Origin: Thermohalobaculum sp964576075
Lineage (GTDB): Bacteria > Pseudomonadota > Alphaproteobacteria > Rhodobacterales > Rhodobacteraceae
Direction: 5' to 3'
Length of the DNA stretch: 64,000 nucleotides
Assembly: GCA_964576075.1 (NCBI GenBank)
Contig: CAZNTX010000007.1
Span: 10,877 to 74,876, forward strand
In this document: piece by piece, positions 37,252 through 46,600 of the stretch
How the letters are laid out: every line of letters starts with the position of its first letter
How positions within the stretch are numbered: the stretch's first letter is position 1
Notes under the pieces: model-generated
Told to the model about the DNA's origin: nothing
Seen by the model: only the letters and a program-made list of their open reading frames with translations
The model's database searches: none
Made by a program: the position numbers and the translations under genes

Positions 37252-38418
37252 TCAGGCGGAGAGCGCGCGCATCAGCGGGATGAGATCCGCCTTCTCCTCG
37301 AAGCCGATCCCCGGAGAGCGCGTCAGCGCCACCGTCCCGTCCTCGACCCGTTCGCTGTCGGCGAAGCCGCCGAAGGGCTTGAAGAGATCCGGATAGCTCT
37401 CGTTCCCGCCCAGTTGCAGCCCCGCCGCGATATGCGAGGAGAGCATGTTCCCCCCATGCGGCACCACCCGGCGATGCGACCAGCCATGCGCGCGCAGCAT
37501 CTCGAGAATCCGCAGGAACTCCACGAGCCCGTAGGACAGCGCACAGTCGAACTGCAGCCAGTCCCGGTCGGGCCGCATCCCCGCATAGCGGACGAGGTTG
37601 CGCGCATCCTGCACCGAGAAGAGGTTCTCCCCCGTGGCGAGCGGCGGGCGGTAGTGCTCGCCGAGCACCGCCTGCAGCGCGTAGTCGAGCGGGTCGCCCG
37701 CCTCCTCGAACCAGAAGAGCCCGTAGGGCTCGAGCGCCTTGGCGTAGTCGAGCGCCGTCTGCAGGTCGAACCGCCCGTTGGCGTCGACGCAGAGCTCGGC
37801 GCCCGAGCCCACCACCTCGAGCGCGGCGTCGATGCGGCGCAGATCCTCGTCGAGCGAGGCGCCCCCGATCTTGATCTTGCAGACCCGGTAGCCCCGGTCG
37901 CGATAGGAGCGCAGCTCGTCCTGCAGCTCCGCGAGCCCCTTGCCGGGATAGTAGTAGCCCCCCGCCGCATAGACGAAGATCCGCCCGTCCGCCTCGCCCG
38001 CATTGTAGCGCTCGGAGAGGAGGCGCCAGAGCGGCGCGCCCGCGATCTTCGCATGGGCGTCCCAGACCGCCATGTCGAGCGCGCCGAGGGCGACGGAGCG
38101 CTCCCCGTGCCCGCCGGGCTTCTCCCCGGCCATCGCCGTCGCCCAGACCCGGTGCGGGTCGATGTTGTCCTCGGCATCGGTCAGGAGCGCATGGGCCGGC
38201 GCCTCGAGCACGCGCGGCAGGACGCGGTCGCGCAGCAGCGGCTCCGGCGAATAGCGCCCGTTCGAGTTGAAGCCGTAGCCGACCACCCGCTCGCCGTCGC
38301 GCACCGCATCGGTGATCACGGCGACGAGGGCGCAGGTCATCTTCGAGAAGTCGATATAGGCGTTGCGTATCGGCGAGGCGATCGGGTGGCTCTCGACGCG
38401 GATATCGGTGATGCGCAT
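37252..38418 (-). CDS. tarD: D(-)-tartrate dehydratase (enolase superfamily)
   Basis: 388 residues. The N-terminal SPIRNAYIDFSKMTCALVAV and later VVGYGFNSNGRYSPEPL, GEKPGGHGERSVALGALDMAVWDA, VFVYAAGGYYYPGKGL and MRPDRDWLQFDCALSYGLVEF closely follow the characterised Bradyrhizobium tartrate dehydratase as I remember it. The KxK pair (K181, K183 in CKIKIGG) and the later VPHGGN histidine provide the acid-base residues, with VDANGRF, FWFEEAGDP and ATGENLFS as metal ligands. It dehydrates D-tartrate to oxaloacetate. It stands alone: no transporter or regulator of a tartrate operon is next to it. ATG 38418. Confidence 0.9.
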   Translation of the reverse strand: MRITDIRVESHPIASPIRNAYIDFSKMTCALVAVITDAVRDGERVVGYGFNSNGRYSPEPLLRDRVLPRVLEAPAHALLTDAEDNIDPHRVWATAMAGEKPGGHGERSVALGALDMAVWDAHAKIAGAPLWRLLSERYNAGEADGRIFVYAAGGYYYPGKGLAELQDELRSYRDRGYRVCKIKIGGASLDEDLRRIDAALEVVGSGAELCVDANGRFDLQTALDYAKALEPYGLFWFEEAGDPLDYALQAVLGEHYRPPLATGENLFSVQDARNLVRYAGMRPDRDWLQFDCALSYGLVEFLRILEMLRAHGWSHRRVVPHGGNMLSSHIAAGLQLGGNESYPDLFKPFGGFADSERVEDGTVALTRSPGIGFEEKADLIPLMRALSA

Positions 38419-38495
38419 GGGGCTCTCCGGCAGGCATGGGGGGCAGGCATGGGGACCGGCAGTCTCGCCCGGCCCCCGCCCCGGAGCAACCCGGC

Positions 38496-40442
38496 TCAGC
38501 CGAGGAAGTCCCAGAGCCCGTCGGACACCTCGTCGAGGGTCTCGACGAAGGGGCTCTCGCCGCGGTTCTCGGGCGCCGTGCCGAAGGCGAGGAGCACCTC
38601 GGCCCGGCTCACGTTCTGATCGAGCACGCCGCGCCAGAACTCGCCCCCGTCCGGATCGGAGCCGCGCTCGAGGACGTTCTGATAGAGCACCTCGACATAC
38701 TCGGCATCGGAGAGATAGTCGGCCTCCTCGGGCCGGGAGGCGTTGCCGAAGGCGGCGCGGAACTCGTCGCTCTCCAGGAAGGCTGCGGCGATGTCGATCT
38801 CGGAGGCGCCGAAATCGCGGGTGGCGATCCAGAAATTGAGCCCGGCGAGGTCGATGTCGCCGTCGCGGTCGAGGGCGGCTTCGTAGAGGAGCGCGATGCG
38901 CTTGGCGCCCTCGTCGGTGATCGCGCTCCGCTCGCCGGGCGCGAAGGCGACGCTCCGCCCGGTGCCGATCCCGACCGAGGCATCGCCGCCCGAAAGGTTT
39001 TCGATCCCGGTGAGGAAGATGCGGTAGCTCGCGCTGTCCGAGCCGGCGAGGGAGACGGTGACGAGTTCCGGCTCGGTCTGGTCGGTGGCGAAGACCACGT
39101 CGTCCTCGGCGAGGACGGCGCCCGTGTCGGTCTCGACCCGCCAGTCGATCTGGAGCACGTCGTCGCGGTCGCCCGAGCGCAGGATGGAAAACTCGAGGCT
39201 GTCGGGCCCGGCCTCGGTCTGCCCGCGGTCGAGGAAGATCAGGGTGTCGGGGGCGTCCTCGGCGCCCGGCCCGCGGGAGAGGCCGCCCGCCGCGTCGAGG
39301 ATGCCGGGGTCGTAGCGGCCGCGCGGGGCGTTGGCCCCGTCGCTGGCGTCGGCGCGGCCGGTGCCGTCGCTGCCTCGGCTGCCGGCCCGGAGATTGCCGA
39401 TGCCGCCGTCTGGGTCGGCCCCGCCGTCGCCGCCGTCGCCGCCCGATCCGCCTTGCCCGCCCTGGCCGCCGGGGGACGAAGAGGTCGGGTTGGTCTCGTC
39501 CGCCGCGCTCGCGAAGCCCGCGACGATCTCCACCCGGCCGAGATTGTAGACCCCGGGCGCGGTGTCGCCGGTGACGCCGGCCGGGGCGCCGAGGCCGCCG
39601 AAGCCGCCGTTGCCGCCGTCCCCGCCGTCGCCGCCGTCGGAGACGAAGATGACGCCGTTGCCGCCATCGCCCCCGTCGCCGCCGTCGCCGCCGTCGCCGC
39701 CGTCGCCGCCCTGGCCGCCGATGCCGGCGCGGGCGAAGTTGTCCGGGCCGATGGCGCTGTCGAGGATGACGACGCGGCCGCCCTCGGTGTTCCAGACCGC
39801 CGCGGACGCAGCGCCGGAGCGCCCGCCCGCCGCGCCGTCGCCGCCGTCTTCCCCGCGCCCGCCCCGCGCGCCGTCGGAGCCGAAGGAGCCGTCCGCGCCG
39901 TCGAAACCGTCGTTGCCGTCCGCGCCGTCGCCGCCATTGCCGCCGCGCCCGCTGAGCGCGCGGTTGTCGTCGAACTCGACGCGCACGAGGGTCAGCGTGC
40001 CGCCGTTGAAGATGCCGCTGAACACATCGCCCGAGGGTCCGCCAGCCTCCCCGCTCGCCGCCTTGTCGCCGACGAGGAAGTCGCCGGGGCCGTCGATCCC
40101 GTCCCGCCCGTCGACGCCGAACGCCTCCGCGCCGACGAGGCGGACCGCCTCGAGCGTCAGCCGCGCGTCGGTCCGGAGCGAGGCGTGCAGCGCGGCGACG
40201 CCTGCGAGGGCGGAAGCGTCGAGGGTGACGTCGGGCGCGCCGTCGCCGTCGGTGTCGCCGTCGATCGTCACGTCCTCGTCCGGAAGGATCACATAGGTCT
40301 CGGAGAGCGTCACCCGCTCGATCGAGGGGTCGAAGCGGATCCTGTCCGCCTCGGGGGTGGCGCGGGCGGCCTCGATCGCGGCGAGGAGCGTGCCGGGCGC
40401 GCCGGAGGCGTCGTTCGGATCGGTGACGAGAAAGTCGGCCAT
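38496..40442 (-). CDS. Gly-Gly-Asp repeat protein with C-terminal DUF4214
   Basis: 648 residues from ATG 40442 (MADFLVTDPNDASGAPGTL), with AGGGGA upstream; no signal peptide. The N-terminal about 110 residues resemble the start of a beta-helix/choice-of-anchor Q protein (TLLAAIEAARATPEADRIRFDPS; ILPDEDVTIDGD). Residues about 160-380 are dominated by GGDGGDGG-type repeats interrupted by short strands. DUF4214 begins near residue 512 (RIALLYEAALDRDGDIDLAGLNFW) and ends VSDGLWDFLG, the tail form shared by the other DUF4214 proteins here. I infer a secreted surface protein. It is transcribed opposite to its paralogues and follows the ammonium transporter operon after a terminator. Confidence 0.82.
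   Translation of the reverse strand: MADFLVTDPNDASGAPGTLLAAIEAARATPEADRIRFDPSIERVTLSETYVILPDEDVTIDGDTDGDGAPDVTLDASALAGVAALHASLRTDARLTLEAVRLVGAEAFGVDGRDGIDGPGDFLVGDKAASGEAGGPSGDVFSGIFNGGTLTLVRVEFDDNRALSGRGGNGGDGADGNDGFDGADGSFGSDGARGGRGEDGGDGAAGGRSGAASAAVWNTEGGRVVILDSAIGPDNFARAGIGGQGGDGGDGGDGGDGGDGGNGVIFVSDGGDGGDGGNGGFGGLGAPAGVTGDTAPGVYNLGRVEIVAGFASAADETNPTSSSPGGQGGQGGSGGDGGDGGADPDGGIGNLRAGSRGSDGTGRADASDGANAPRGRYDPGILDAAGGLSRGPGAEDAPDTLIFLDRGQTEAGPDSLEFSILRSGDRDDVLQIDWRVETDTGAVLAEDDVVFATDQTEPELVTVSLAGSDSASYRIFLTGIENLSGGDASVGIGTGRSVAFAPGERSAITDEGAKRIALLYEAALDRDGDIDLAGLNFWIATRDFGASEIDIAAAFLESDEFRAAFGNASRPEEADYLSDAEYVEVLYQNVLERGSDPDGGEFWRGVLDQNVSRAEVLLAFGTAPENRGESPFVETLDEVSDGLWDFLG
39590..39727 (-). 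repeat. Triplet-rich coding repeat (Gly-Gly-Asp)
   Basis: Runs of the 9-bp unit CCGCCGTCG (plus strand), coding GGD on the minus strand, about 140 bp in two blocks separated by codons for NGVIFVS. A looser continuation occurs at about 39815-39960. Such tracts are prone to length change by slippage. Confidence 0.8.
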
Positions 40443-40515
40443 GGGGGTCCCCTGTCTGTGCTGCTGCCTGGAAGATAGGGCGGACTGGGGACGATTTGTT
40501 GCGAAATGCACAATA

Positions 40516-40542
40516 CCGGGCCGCCCTCGGCGGGCGGCCCGG
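40516..40542 (-). terminator. Hairpin after the ammonium transporter operon
   Basis: An 11-bp perfect stem CCGGGCCGCCC/GGGCGGCCCGG with loop TCGGC, starting 9 nt past the stop of the small membrane protein gene. On the minus strand it is followed by TATTGTGC, only weakly U-rich. Confidence 0.65.
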
Positions 40543-40551
40543 CGCGAGGGC

Positions 40552-40782
40552 CTATTCCTCGGCCTCCTCCTGGAAGACGCGCTTCAGCCGCTCGGGGTCG
40601 CGGGCGGCGCGGGCGTCCTCCTCCATCTCGGTCTTCTCGATGCCCGCCTGGATGAGATGGAAGGCGAGCCAGAAGGCGAGGCCGAGCATCACGAGGACGA
40701 ACTCGGTCCCCACCATCGGGTAGATCGGGCCGACTTGGGAGAGATCGGTCCCGCTCCAGGTCTCTACGATCGTGGTCGACAT
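40552..40782 (-). CDS. Small single-helix membrane protein linked to the ammonium transporter
   Basis: 76 residues. One membrane helix lies in the middle (VGTEFVLVMLGLAFWLAFHLI), then a charged cytoplasmic tail (KTEMEEDARAARDPERLKRVFQEEAEE). It starts 15 nt after the stop of the ammonium transporter gene, on the same strand, and shares its terminator, so it is an operon partner. No family is recognised. A role as a small accessory subunit is an inference from position only. Confidence 0.75.
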   Translation of the reverse strand: MSTTIVETWSGTDLSQVGPIYPMVGTEFVLVMLGLAFWLAFHLIQAGIEKTEMEEDARAARDPERLKRVFQEEAEE

Positions 40783-40797
40783 GGGGTGTCTCCTCCC

Positions 40798-42213
40798 TCA
40801 GGTGATGAGCCCGAGGCGCCTGGCCTCGGCGATGTCCGCCTCGGAGACGGCGATGGCGTCGGCCTCCTCGGCGATCTCGGACGACAGATCGAGCCCGACG
40901 AGTTCCACCGCCTCGGGCACGCGCAGAAGCCCCATCCCGTTGAGGATGTTGGCGAGGATGAAGGCCGGCAGGAAGCCGAGCAGGCCGAACATGATGCAGG
41001 CCCCGATGAACTGGCCCCAGGGCGTGATAGTCGCCACCTGCTCGTGGTAGCCCGCCGTCGCCGGGTGGCCCCAGAGCATGAAGCCCGCGATCACGAGCCC
41101 GATGAAGCCCGCATAGCCGTGCACCGCCACGGCGCCCACCGCGTCGTCGATCTTGAAGGTCCGCTCGACCCAGAAATGCAGCTTGTAGGCGCAGACGGCG
41201 CCGACGCCGCCGATCAGCATCGCCTGGATCGGGTGGTAGAGGTCGTTGCCGGCGGAGGCGGTGATGACCCCCGCGAGGCCCGCGGAATAGGTCCAGAACG
41301 CCTCGCCCCGGGAGACGACATAGCCCGCGATCAGCCCGCCGGAGAGCGACATCAGGAAGTTGAAGACGATCGCGGAGAGGGTGGTCGGCGTCAGGTAGAT
41401 CGTGGTCGCCGTGTAGGTCCCCGGCGCCGCCCCGATGTCGCCCGAGGCGATGATCGGCACGTTGCAGGCGACGTAGAAGCCCCAGAAGCCGGTGTAGATC
41501 AGGAAGAGGCCGATGGTGACCAGCCACTTGTTGTGCGGGTTGATGTTCCTCGGCGTGCCGTCCGGGGCGAACTTGCCGATGCGCGCGCCGAGCGGGATCA
41601 GCACGCCGAGCGCCGCGCCGCCCGCGATGGCGTGGATGACGCCCGAGGCATAGGCGTCGTGATAGCCGAGCTGGGTGACCATCCAGCCGTCCGGGTGCCA
41701 GCCCCAGGCCGCGTCGATGATCCAGGTGCACGAGCCGACGAGGACCGCGATGATCCAGAAGGCCGTCGGCCGGATGCGCTCGATCACCGAGCCCGAGACG
41801 ATGGAGGCCGCCGTCCAGGAGAACAGCAGGAAGGCCGCCCAGAAGACGCCGTTGATCCGCGCCCAGAAGGCGTTGTCCTCGGCGGTGGTGCTCTCGGTGG
41901 CGGGAGGGCCGCCGAGATGGGTGCCCATCAGCTCGGACCAGGGCACCGCGTTGGGTGCGTCCTTCAGCCCCCCGGTGATGAACGGTCCGTTCGGAAAGGC
42001 GAAATAGATCCACCAGCCGAAGAAGAAGAACGTCACCGTCACCAGCGGGATCAGCATGGTGTTCTTCATCAGCGTGTGGAGGTGGTTCTTGCGGCGGCTG
42101 GCGCCGACTTCGTACATGCAGAAGCCGACATGAATGAGAAACATGAGCGGCACCGTCACCCAGTAGTAGAATTCGGTGAATATCACCGTGAGGGCGCCGA
42201 TATCGGTGTCCAT
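40798..42213 (-). CDS. amt: Ammonium transporter (Amt family)
   Basis: 471 residues from ATG 42213, with GGGAGGA upstream. About eleven membrane helices. The twin pore histidines are seen at H194 (SGVIHAIAGGAALG) and H365 (VAVHGYAGFIGLV). The N-terminus MDTDIGALTVIFTEFYYWV contains no classic signal peptide. Long loops (for example DAPNAVPWSELMGTHLGG, and a C-terminal tail of about 50 acidic residues) make it longer than typical AmtB (about 400-430), and it belongs to a divergent subgroup. No glnK/PII gene is adjacent, which is unusual for amtB; a small single-helix protein gene follows instead. Confidence 0.92.
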   Translation of the reverse strand: MDTDIGALTVIFTEFYYWVTVPLMFLIHVGFCMYEVGASRRKNHLHTLMKNTMLIPLVTVTFFFFGWWIYFAFPNGPFITGGLKDAPNAVPWSELMGTHLGGPPATESTTAEDNAFWARINGVFWAAFLLFSWTAASIVSGSVIERIRPTAFWIIAVLVGSCTWIIDAAWGWHPDGWMVTQLGYHDAYASGVIHAIAGGAALGVLIPLGARIGKFAPDGTPRNINPHNKWLVTIGLFLIYTGFWGFYVACNVPIIASGDIGAAPGTYTATTIYLTPTTLSAIVFNFLMSLSGGLIAGYVVSRGEAFWTYSAGLAGVITASAGNDLYHPIQAMLIGGVGAVCAYKLHFWVERTFKIDDAVGAVAVHGYAGFIGLVIAGFMLWGHPATAGYHEQVATITPWGQFIGACIMFGLLGFLPAFILANILNGMGLLRVPEAVELVGLDLSSEIAEEADAIAVSEADIAEARRLGLIT

Positions 42214-42522
42214 GTGGGTCGTCCTCCCCTCTGTTGCGTGTTGCGCGCGGGGCTCGGCCGGCGCGATCGGGCGGATGCGGACGGGCGGGCGGCCGGCTTC
42301 GCCTGCGCCGGCGGCGGAGTGGACCCCCTGTCCCCCGAGCGCGGCGACCCCGCCCTCGACCCGCATCCGGCGCCAAGATTGCCCAGTTCGAGTGCAATTG
42401 AACAGAGTTAAAGCAGAATTTCGGGCCCGTAACGGGAATTTTCAGATCCCCGATCCGCCAGGCGAAAGTTTCCGTTTCTCACTTTGCGGCTCCGGGGGGG
42501 TGAGGTAATCTCGCCGCAATCA
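42214..42522. other. Divergent gap between amt and the AraC-type gene
   Basis: 309 bp. The right half (about 42380-42480) is clearly A+T-richer and must hold promoters for both genes. A small palindrome CCCGTAACGGG occurs near 42425. I found no convincing sigma-54 (GG-N10-GC) site or NtrC palindrome in front of the transporter gene. Confidence 0.5.
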
Positions 42523-43482
42523 ATGCAGATCGGGTCCATGCTGTTTCAGATTACGGACCGACAGCGCGGTGCGAGCGCGTCCGGTGCTCGCAATTCGATG
42601 TTCACGCGCATGCGAATGCTGGAGTTCGCGCCCAGCGAGGCGCCGGAGCTCGTGGTCGCGACCGCGCGGCTCGGCGGCGCCCGGCTCTGCGCCGTCTCCT
42701 CCACGGGCCACCGCGTCGGGCTGGAGGAGCCGGAGTTCAGCACGGTCCTGGTCCCCCGGCGCGGTCGGATCGAGGTCGAGCTCGCAGGCGGCCGGCGCCT
42801 CTCGGGCGGGGCGGGGGACCTCGTCGTCTTCTCGCCGAATTCCCGGGTGACGACCGTCCTGCCCGACCGCAGCGGGCTTTACGACTGCGACTGCGCGCTG
42901 ATCCCCCGCCGCCCCGGCGAGGGCGAGGACCCGCTCGCCCCCAAGCTCGAGCACGTCTTCCGGGGCGCGCGCGGGAGCGCGACCGGCCTGCGCGCCTATC
43001 TCGACTTCCTCAATGCCGAGTGCCGCCGGCCCGGCACGCCGCTCGCCGAGGGCTCCGCCCAGGCCGCCGCGCGGGCGCTGCTCGACGATCTGTTCCTCGA
43101 CCTCCTCGATCGCGCCGAGGCCGTGGCGGCGCCCCCGGAGCCCGGCGCCATCGACGCCCGCCTCGTTCGCCGCGCCGAGGAGATCATCGAAGCGCGGCTC
43201 GAAGATCCGATCACCGTCGCCGATGTGGCGGAGGCGCTCGGCGTCACCGCGCGCCGGCTGCAATACGCCTTCCGCCGGGTGCGCTCGGAGAGCCCGCGGG
43301 ACACGATCTCTCGCCTGCGGCTCGAGCGCGTCCGCGCCCGCCTCTCCCGGCCGGAGACGGGGAGCACGGTGACGCGAATCGCCCTCGACTGCGGCTTCGC
43401 CCATCTCGGCCGATTCGCCCGCGCCTATGCCGCGGCCTTCGGCGAGTCGCCATCGGAGACCTTGCGCCGCGCCCGCGGCTGA
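42523..43482 (+). CDS. AraC family transcriptional regulator
   Basis: 319 residues if ATG 42523 is used. A TTG at 42484 and an ATG at 42538 are alternatives, and none has an ideal ribosome-binding site. The N-terminal about 200 residues form a cupin-like sensing domain (STVLVPRRGRIEVELAGGRRLSGGAGDLVVFSPN). The C-terminal 100 hold the double helix-turn-helix: ITVADVAEALGVTARRLQYAFRRV and RIALDCGFAHLGRFARAYAAAFGESPSETLRRAR. This resembles regulators of the AraC-binding-like type. It sits divergent from amt and 127 nt upstream of the metzincin-DUF4214 gene; either could be its target. Confidence 0.88.
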   Translation: MQIGSMLFQITDRQRGASASGARNSMFTRMRMLEFAPSEAPELVVATARLGGARLCAVSSTGHRVGLEEPEFSTVLVPRRGRIEVELAGGRRLSGGAGDLVVFSPNSRVTTVLPDRSGLYDCDCALIPRRPGEGEDPLAPKLEHVFRGARGSATGLRAYLDFLNAECRRPGTPLAEGSAQAAARALLDDLFLDLLDRAEAVAAPPEPGAIDARLVRRAEEIIEARLEDPITVADVAEALGVTARRLQYAFRRVRSESPRDTISRLRLERVRARLSRPETGSTVTRIALDCGFAHLGRFARAYAAAFGESPSETLRRARG

Positions 43483-43492
43483 CCCTGCAGCG

Positions 43493-43521
43493 TTGCGCCC
43501 CCGGTCCGACTCCCCTAACCT
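43493..43521 (+). promoter_or_regulatory. Candidate promoter of the metzincin-DUF4214 gene
   Basis: TTGCGC (43493-43498), a 17-nt spacer and TAACCT (43516-43521), 88 nt before the start. The layout is the same as upstream of the PPC-DUF4214 gene (49903-49931). A small palindrome GCGAC-ATA-GTCGC lies just downstream (43523-43535). Confidence 0.45.
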
Positions 43522-43609
43522 CGCGACATAGTCGCTCGCCAGAGCCCGGGTTTCGGTTGGATCATTGCGCGGCTCTCGCCTTAGGGAGGGCCGAGAGGGG
43601 GGACCGGAC

Positions 43610-46600
43610 ATGCCGATGTCGCCACGACGGCCCGCAGCCGCGGGAGACCCGGAGCTGCTCGTCAACGACAGCGCCGGACGCGTCTACGCCTATCGCGACG
43701 GCGCGATGGTGGAGCTCGCCGATTTCCCCGTCGCGCTGACCGACATCGCCGTCGCGCCCGACGGCACCCTCTACGGCATCGACTTCTTCGACCTCTACCG
43801 GCTCGACCCGGATGCCGGGACGGCGACGCGACTCGGCGCCCATGGCGTCTCCTCGGCCAACGCCTTCGACATCGCCGCCGACGGCACGGCGGTCCTCGCC
43901 GGCAACGGCGGCCCCGAGATCTACGCCCTCGATCTCGCCACCGCCGCCGCGACCCCGCTCCTCACGGGCTTCGACGCGGCCGAGGGCGATCTTCTCCTCA
44001 CCGAGGACCGGCTCTATGTGAGCACCGACGATCTCTGGATCGACGGCTATTCCCGGGGCGATTTCGTCCTGCAGGCGGCCTACGAGCACGGCACGCCGGA
44101 CATCTTCGGCCTCGCCCCTGCGGGCGCGCTCGGCGAGGCGCCGGGCGATCTCCTCGCCTTCGCGGGCGACGACGCCTACCGGGTCGATTTCGGCGCGCAG
44201 AGCTTCGAGTTCGTGGCGGATCTCTTCCCGGGCACCGGCGTCACGATCTTCGGCGCGGCCTTCGGCGCGCTCGACGGCGGGGACCGGGCGCCCGCGCTCT
44301 CGGCCGTCGGGCGCTGGACTGCGGGGCTGGTCGAGGGCACGGGCGAGCGGGTCGGCCTCTCCGACCCCGCCCTCGGCACGGTCTCGACCGACAACGCCGA
44401 TATCGGCGGCACGGCGCGCGTCGAGTGGGGGACGCCCATCTCCGGCTCCACCGCCTCCTCCTTCGCCTTCGACGGCGCCGGGTCCGACGGGCCCCCGCTC
44501 CTCGATCTCGACGCGCGGCCCTTCTTCTCCCTCGGCACGTTCGACTACGTGAACGGGCGCAACGCCTCGGCCTCGGACGCCTTCGGCGGCGGCGTGCTCG
44601 GGCTCGCGGTCGATCTCGGCGGGGAGGAGGAGGTCGCGGCGGAATTCGTCTTCGAGGTGGTCTCGACGGAGAACACCACGGGCGATCCGGTGCTCGACGG
44701 CGATTTCGTCACCCTCGTAGAGGGCACCGAGATCGCCGAGGGCAGGCTTGCAGACGGCACCGCGGTCGGCCTCGAGATCGTCGGCTTTTCCCGCGACGGC
44801 GGCACCTCCTTCACCGAGGATTTCAGCTCCCCCGAGGACGGCGGCGCCAGCGCGACGCTCTTCGCCCGGCTCGTCGATATCGGCGGAGGGCTCAACACCG
44901 CACCGCTCGCCGCGGACGACACGGCCGAGGCGGAGGCGGGGCGGCTCCTCCTCCTCGACGTGCTGGCCAACGACACCGACGCGGACGGCGACCCGCTCCT
45001 CGTCACCGTCGCCTCGACCACCGACAACGCGACGGTCTCCGTGCTCGAGGACGGCACCATCCGCTACGTCGCCGCGCCCGACTTCTCCGGCACCGACAGC
45101 TTCGCCTACACCGTCTCCGACGGCCGCGGCGGCACCGACACCGCCACCGTCACCGTCGAGGTCGCGCCTTTCCGCCCGGTGATCTTCCTCGACTTCGACA
45201 CGCCGCTCGAGGTCGACATTTCCCCCGTCGTCGACGACGATGGCGAGGTCACCTACGCCGTCGACCCGAGCGGGCGGGAGGCTCCCGCCGCAATCTCTGG
45301 GGCGGACCGGGCGCGCATCCTCGAAGGCGTGCAGCGGATCTTCGACGACTCGGGCCTCGGGCGGTTCCGGGTGAGCGACGAGCGCCCCTCGGTCGGCGAC
45401 TATCACGCCGTGCGCTTCGCCCCGAAGGAGGCCGCCGAGGACCCGACCGGCGAGATCGAGACCGGGCGGCTCTACGGCATCGCCTACGAGGGCGTCGACC
45501 GCTTCGACAAGGCGAAGAACAGCACCGTGGCGGTGTTCGTCGATCCGGCCGATCCGATCCTGCCCGGCGATGTCGACCTGTCCGAGGACTCCGACGACTT
45601 CATCTCGGTGGTGGAGGTCGTCGCGCATGAAGTCGGGCACGCCTTCGGGCTCAGACACATCAACCCGGTTCGCGGAGACGGGTCCGAGGTGATGGACTAC
45701 GCGCCCGGGCCGGCGCCCGTCTTCTATGCGGACGAGGCCGGCGCCTCGGAGCCGCCGATCGACGGCGAGCCGCGCTCCCCGATCGTGACCCACAACCCGG
45801 CGTTCCATCTGCGCCGCTGGGTGCTCGGCGAGACCGAGGACGCGCTCCTCGGCGACGGGCTCGACGGCGGAAGTTGGGATTTCGAGAGCGGCGCGGCCTA
45901 TGTCCGCTATCAGTTCCGTCTCCTTTTCGAGAGCCTGACGGCGCCCATCGAGGCCTTGTTCATCGAGCGCGACGACGGCGCCTTCGGCATCGGCCCCAAC
46001 GGCGAGGACCTCGAGACCACGCTCGATCTGGTCGCGGAGGGGGTCGGCCCGGGAGACGAGATCGTGTTCGAGGCCGTTGCGGGCGAGACGGTTCGGCTCG
46101 TCGCCGCGACGGCGGAGGGCGGGCGCGTGGACGCGGAGATCGTCTTCGACGCGGAGGGCGGCGCGACCACGGCGATCCCGGCCGAGGAGCTCGGCTCTCA
46201 GCCCGCGTCGATCATGGCGATGGGGGGCGGCGAGATCGGCAGCGGCGCGGTCGAGCAGACGGCGGCGCAGACGGTCTCGGCGGAGGCGAACGCGCCGATC
46301 GTGGGGACTGTCGGGGACGACCGGCTGAGCGGGGGCTTCGGAGACGACATCATCGAGGGCGGCGCGGGGGCGGACACGATGGTCTACGACCTCGCCCGCG
46401 CCGATGTGCAGGAGGCGCGGGGACCGGGGGGCAGCGTCTCGGTGCGCCTGCCGAGCGGGGAGGTGGACCGGCTCTTCTCCATCGAGACGGTGGAGCTCGA
46501 AGACGGGCGCTATCTCTACGACCTCGCGGGCGAGGACCTGCCCTTCGTCTATCGCCTCTATTCGGCCGCGCTCGCGCGCACGCCGGACGAGGCAGGGCTG

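Noticed and set aside
39590..39960. Regular short repeats that might suggest a CRISPR array
   Set aside because: Units are 9 bp, contiguous and in frame as Gly-Gly-Asp codons; there are no unique spacers and no cas genes.
42214..42400. Sigma-54/NtrC-controlled promoter before the ammonium transporter gene
   Set aside because: No GG-N10-GC element with suitable flanks and no NtrC-type palindrome could be found on the minus strand.
42484..42522. TTG start adding 13 residues to the AraC-type regulator
   Set aside because: The added residues show no family similarity and no ribosome-binding site precedes the TTG. It cannot be excluded fully.
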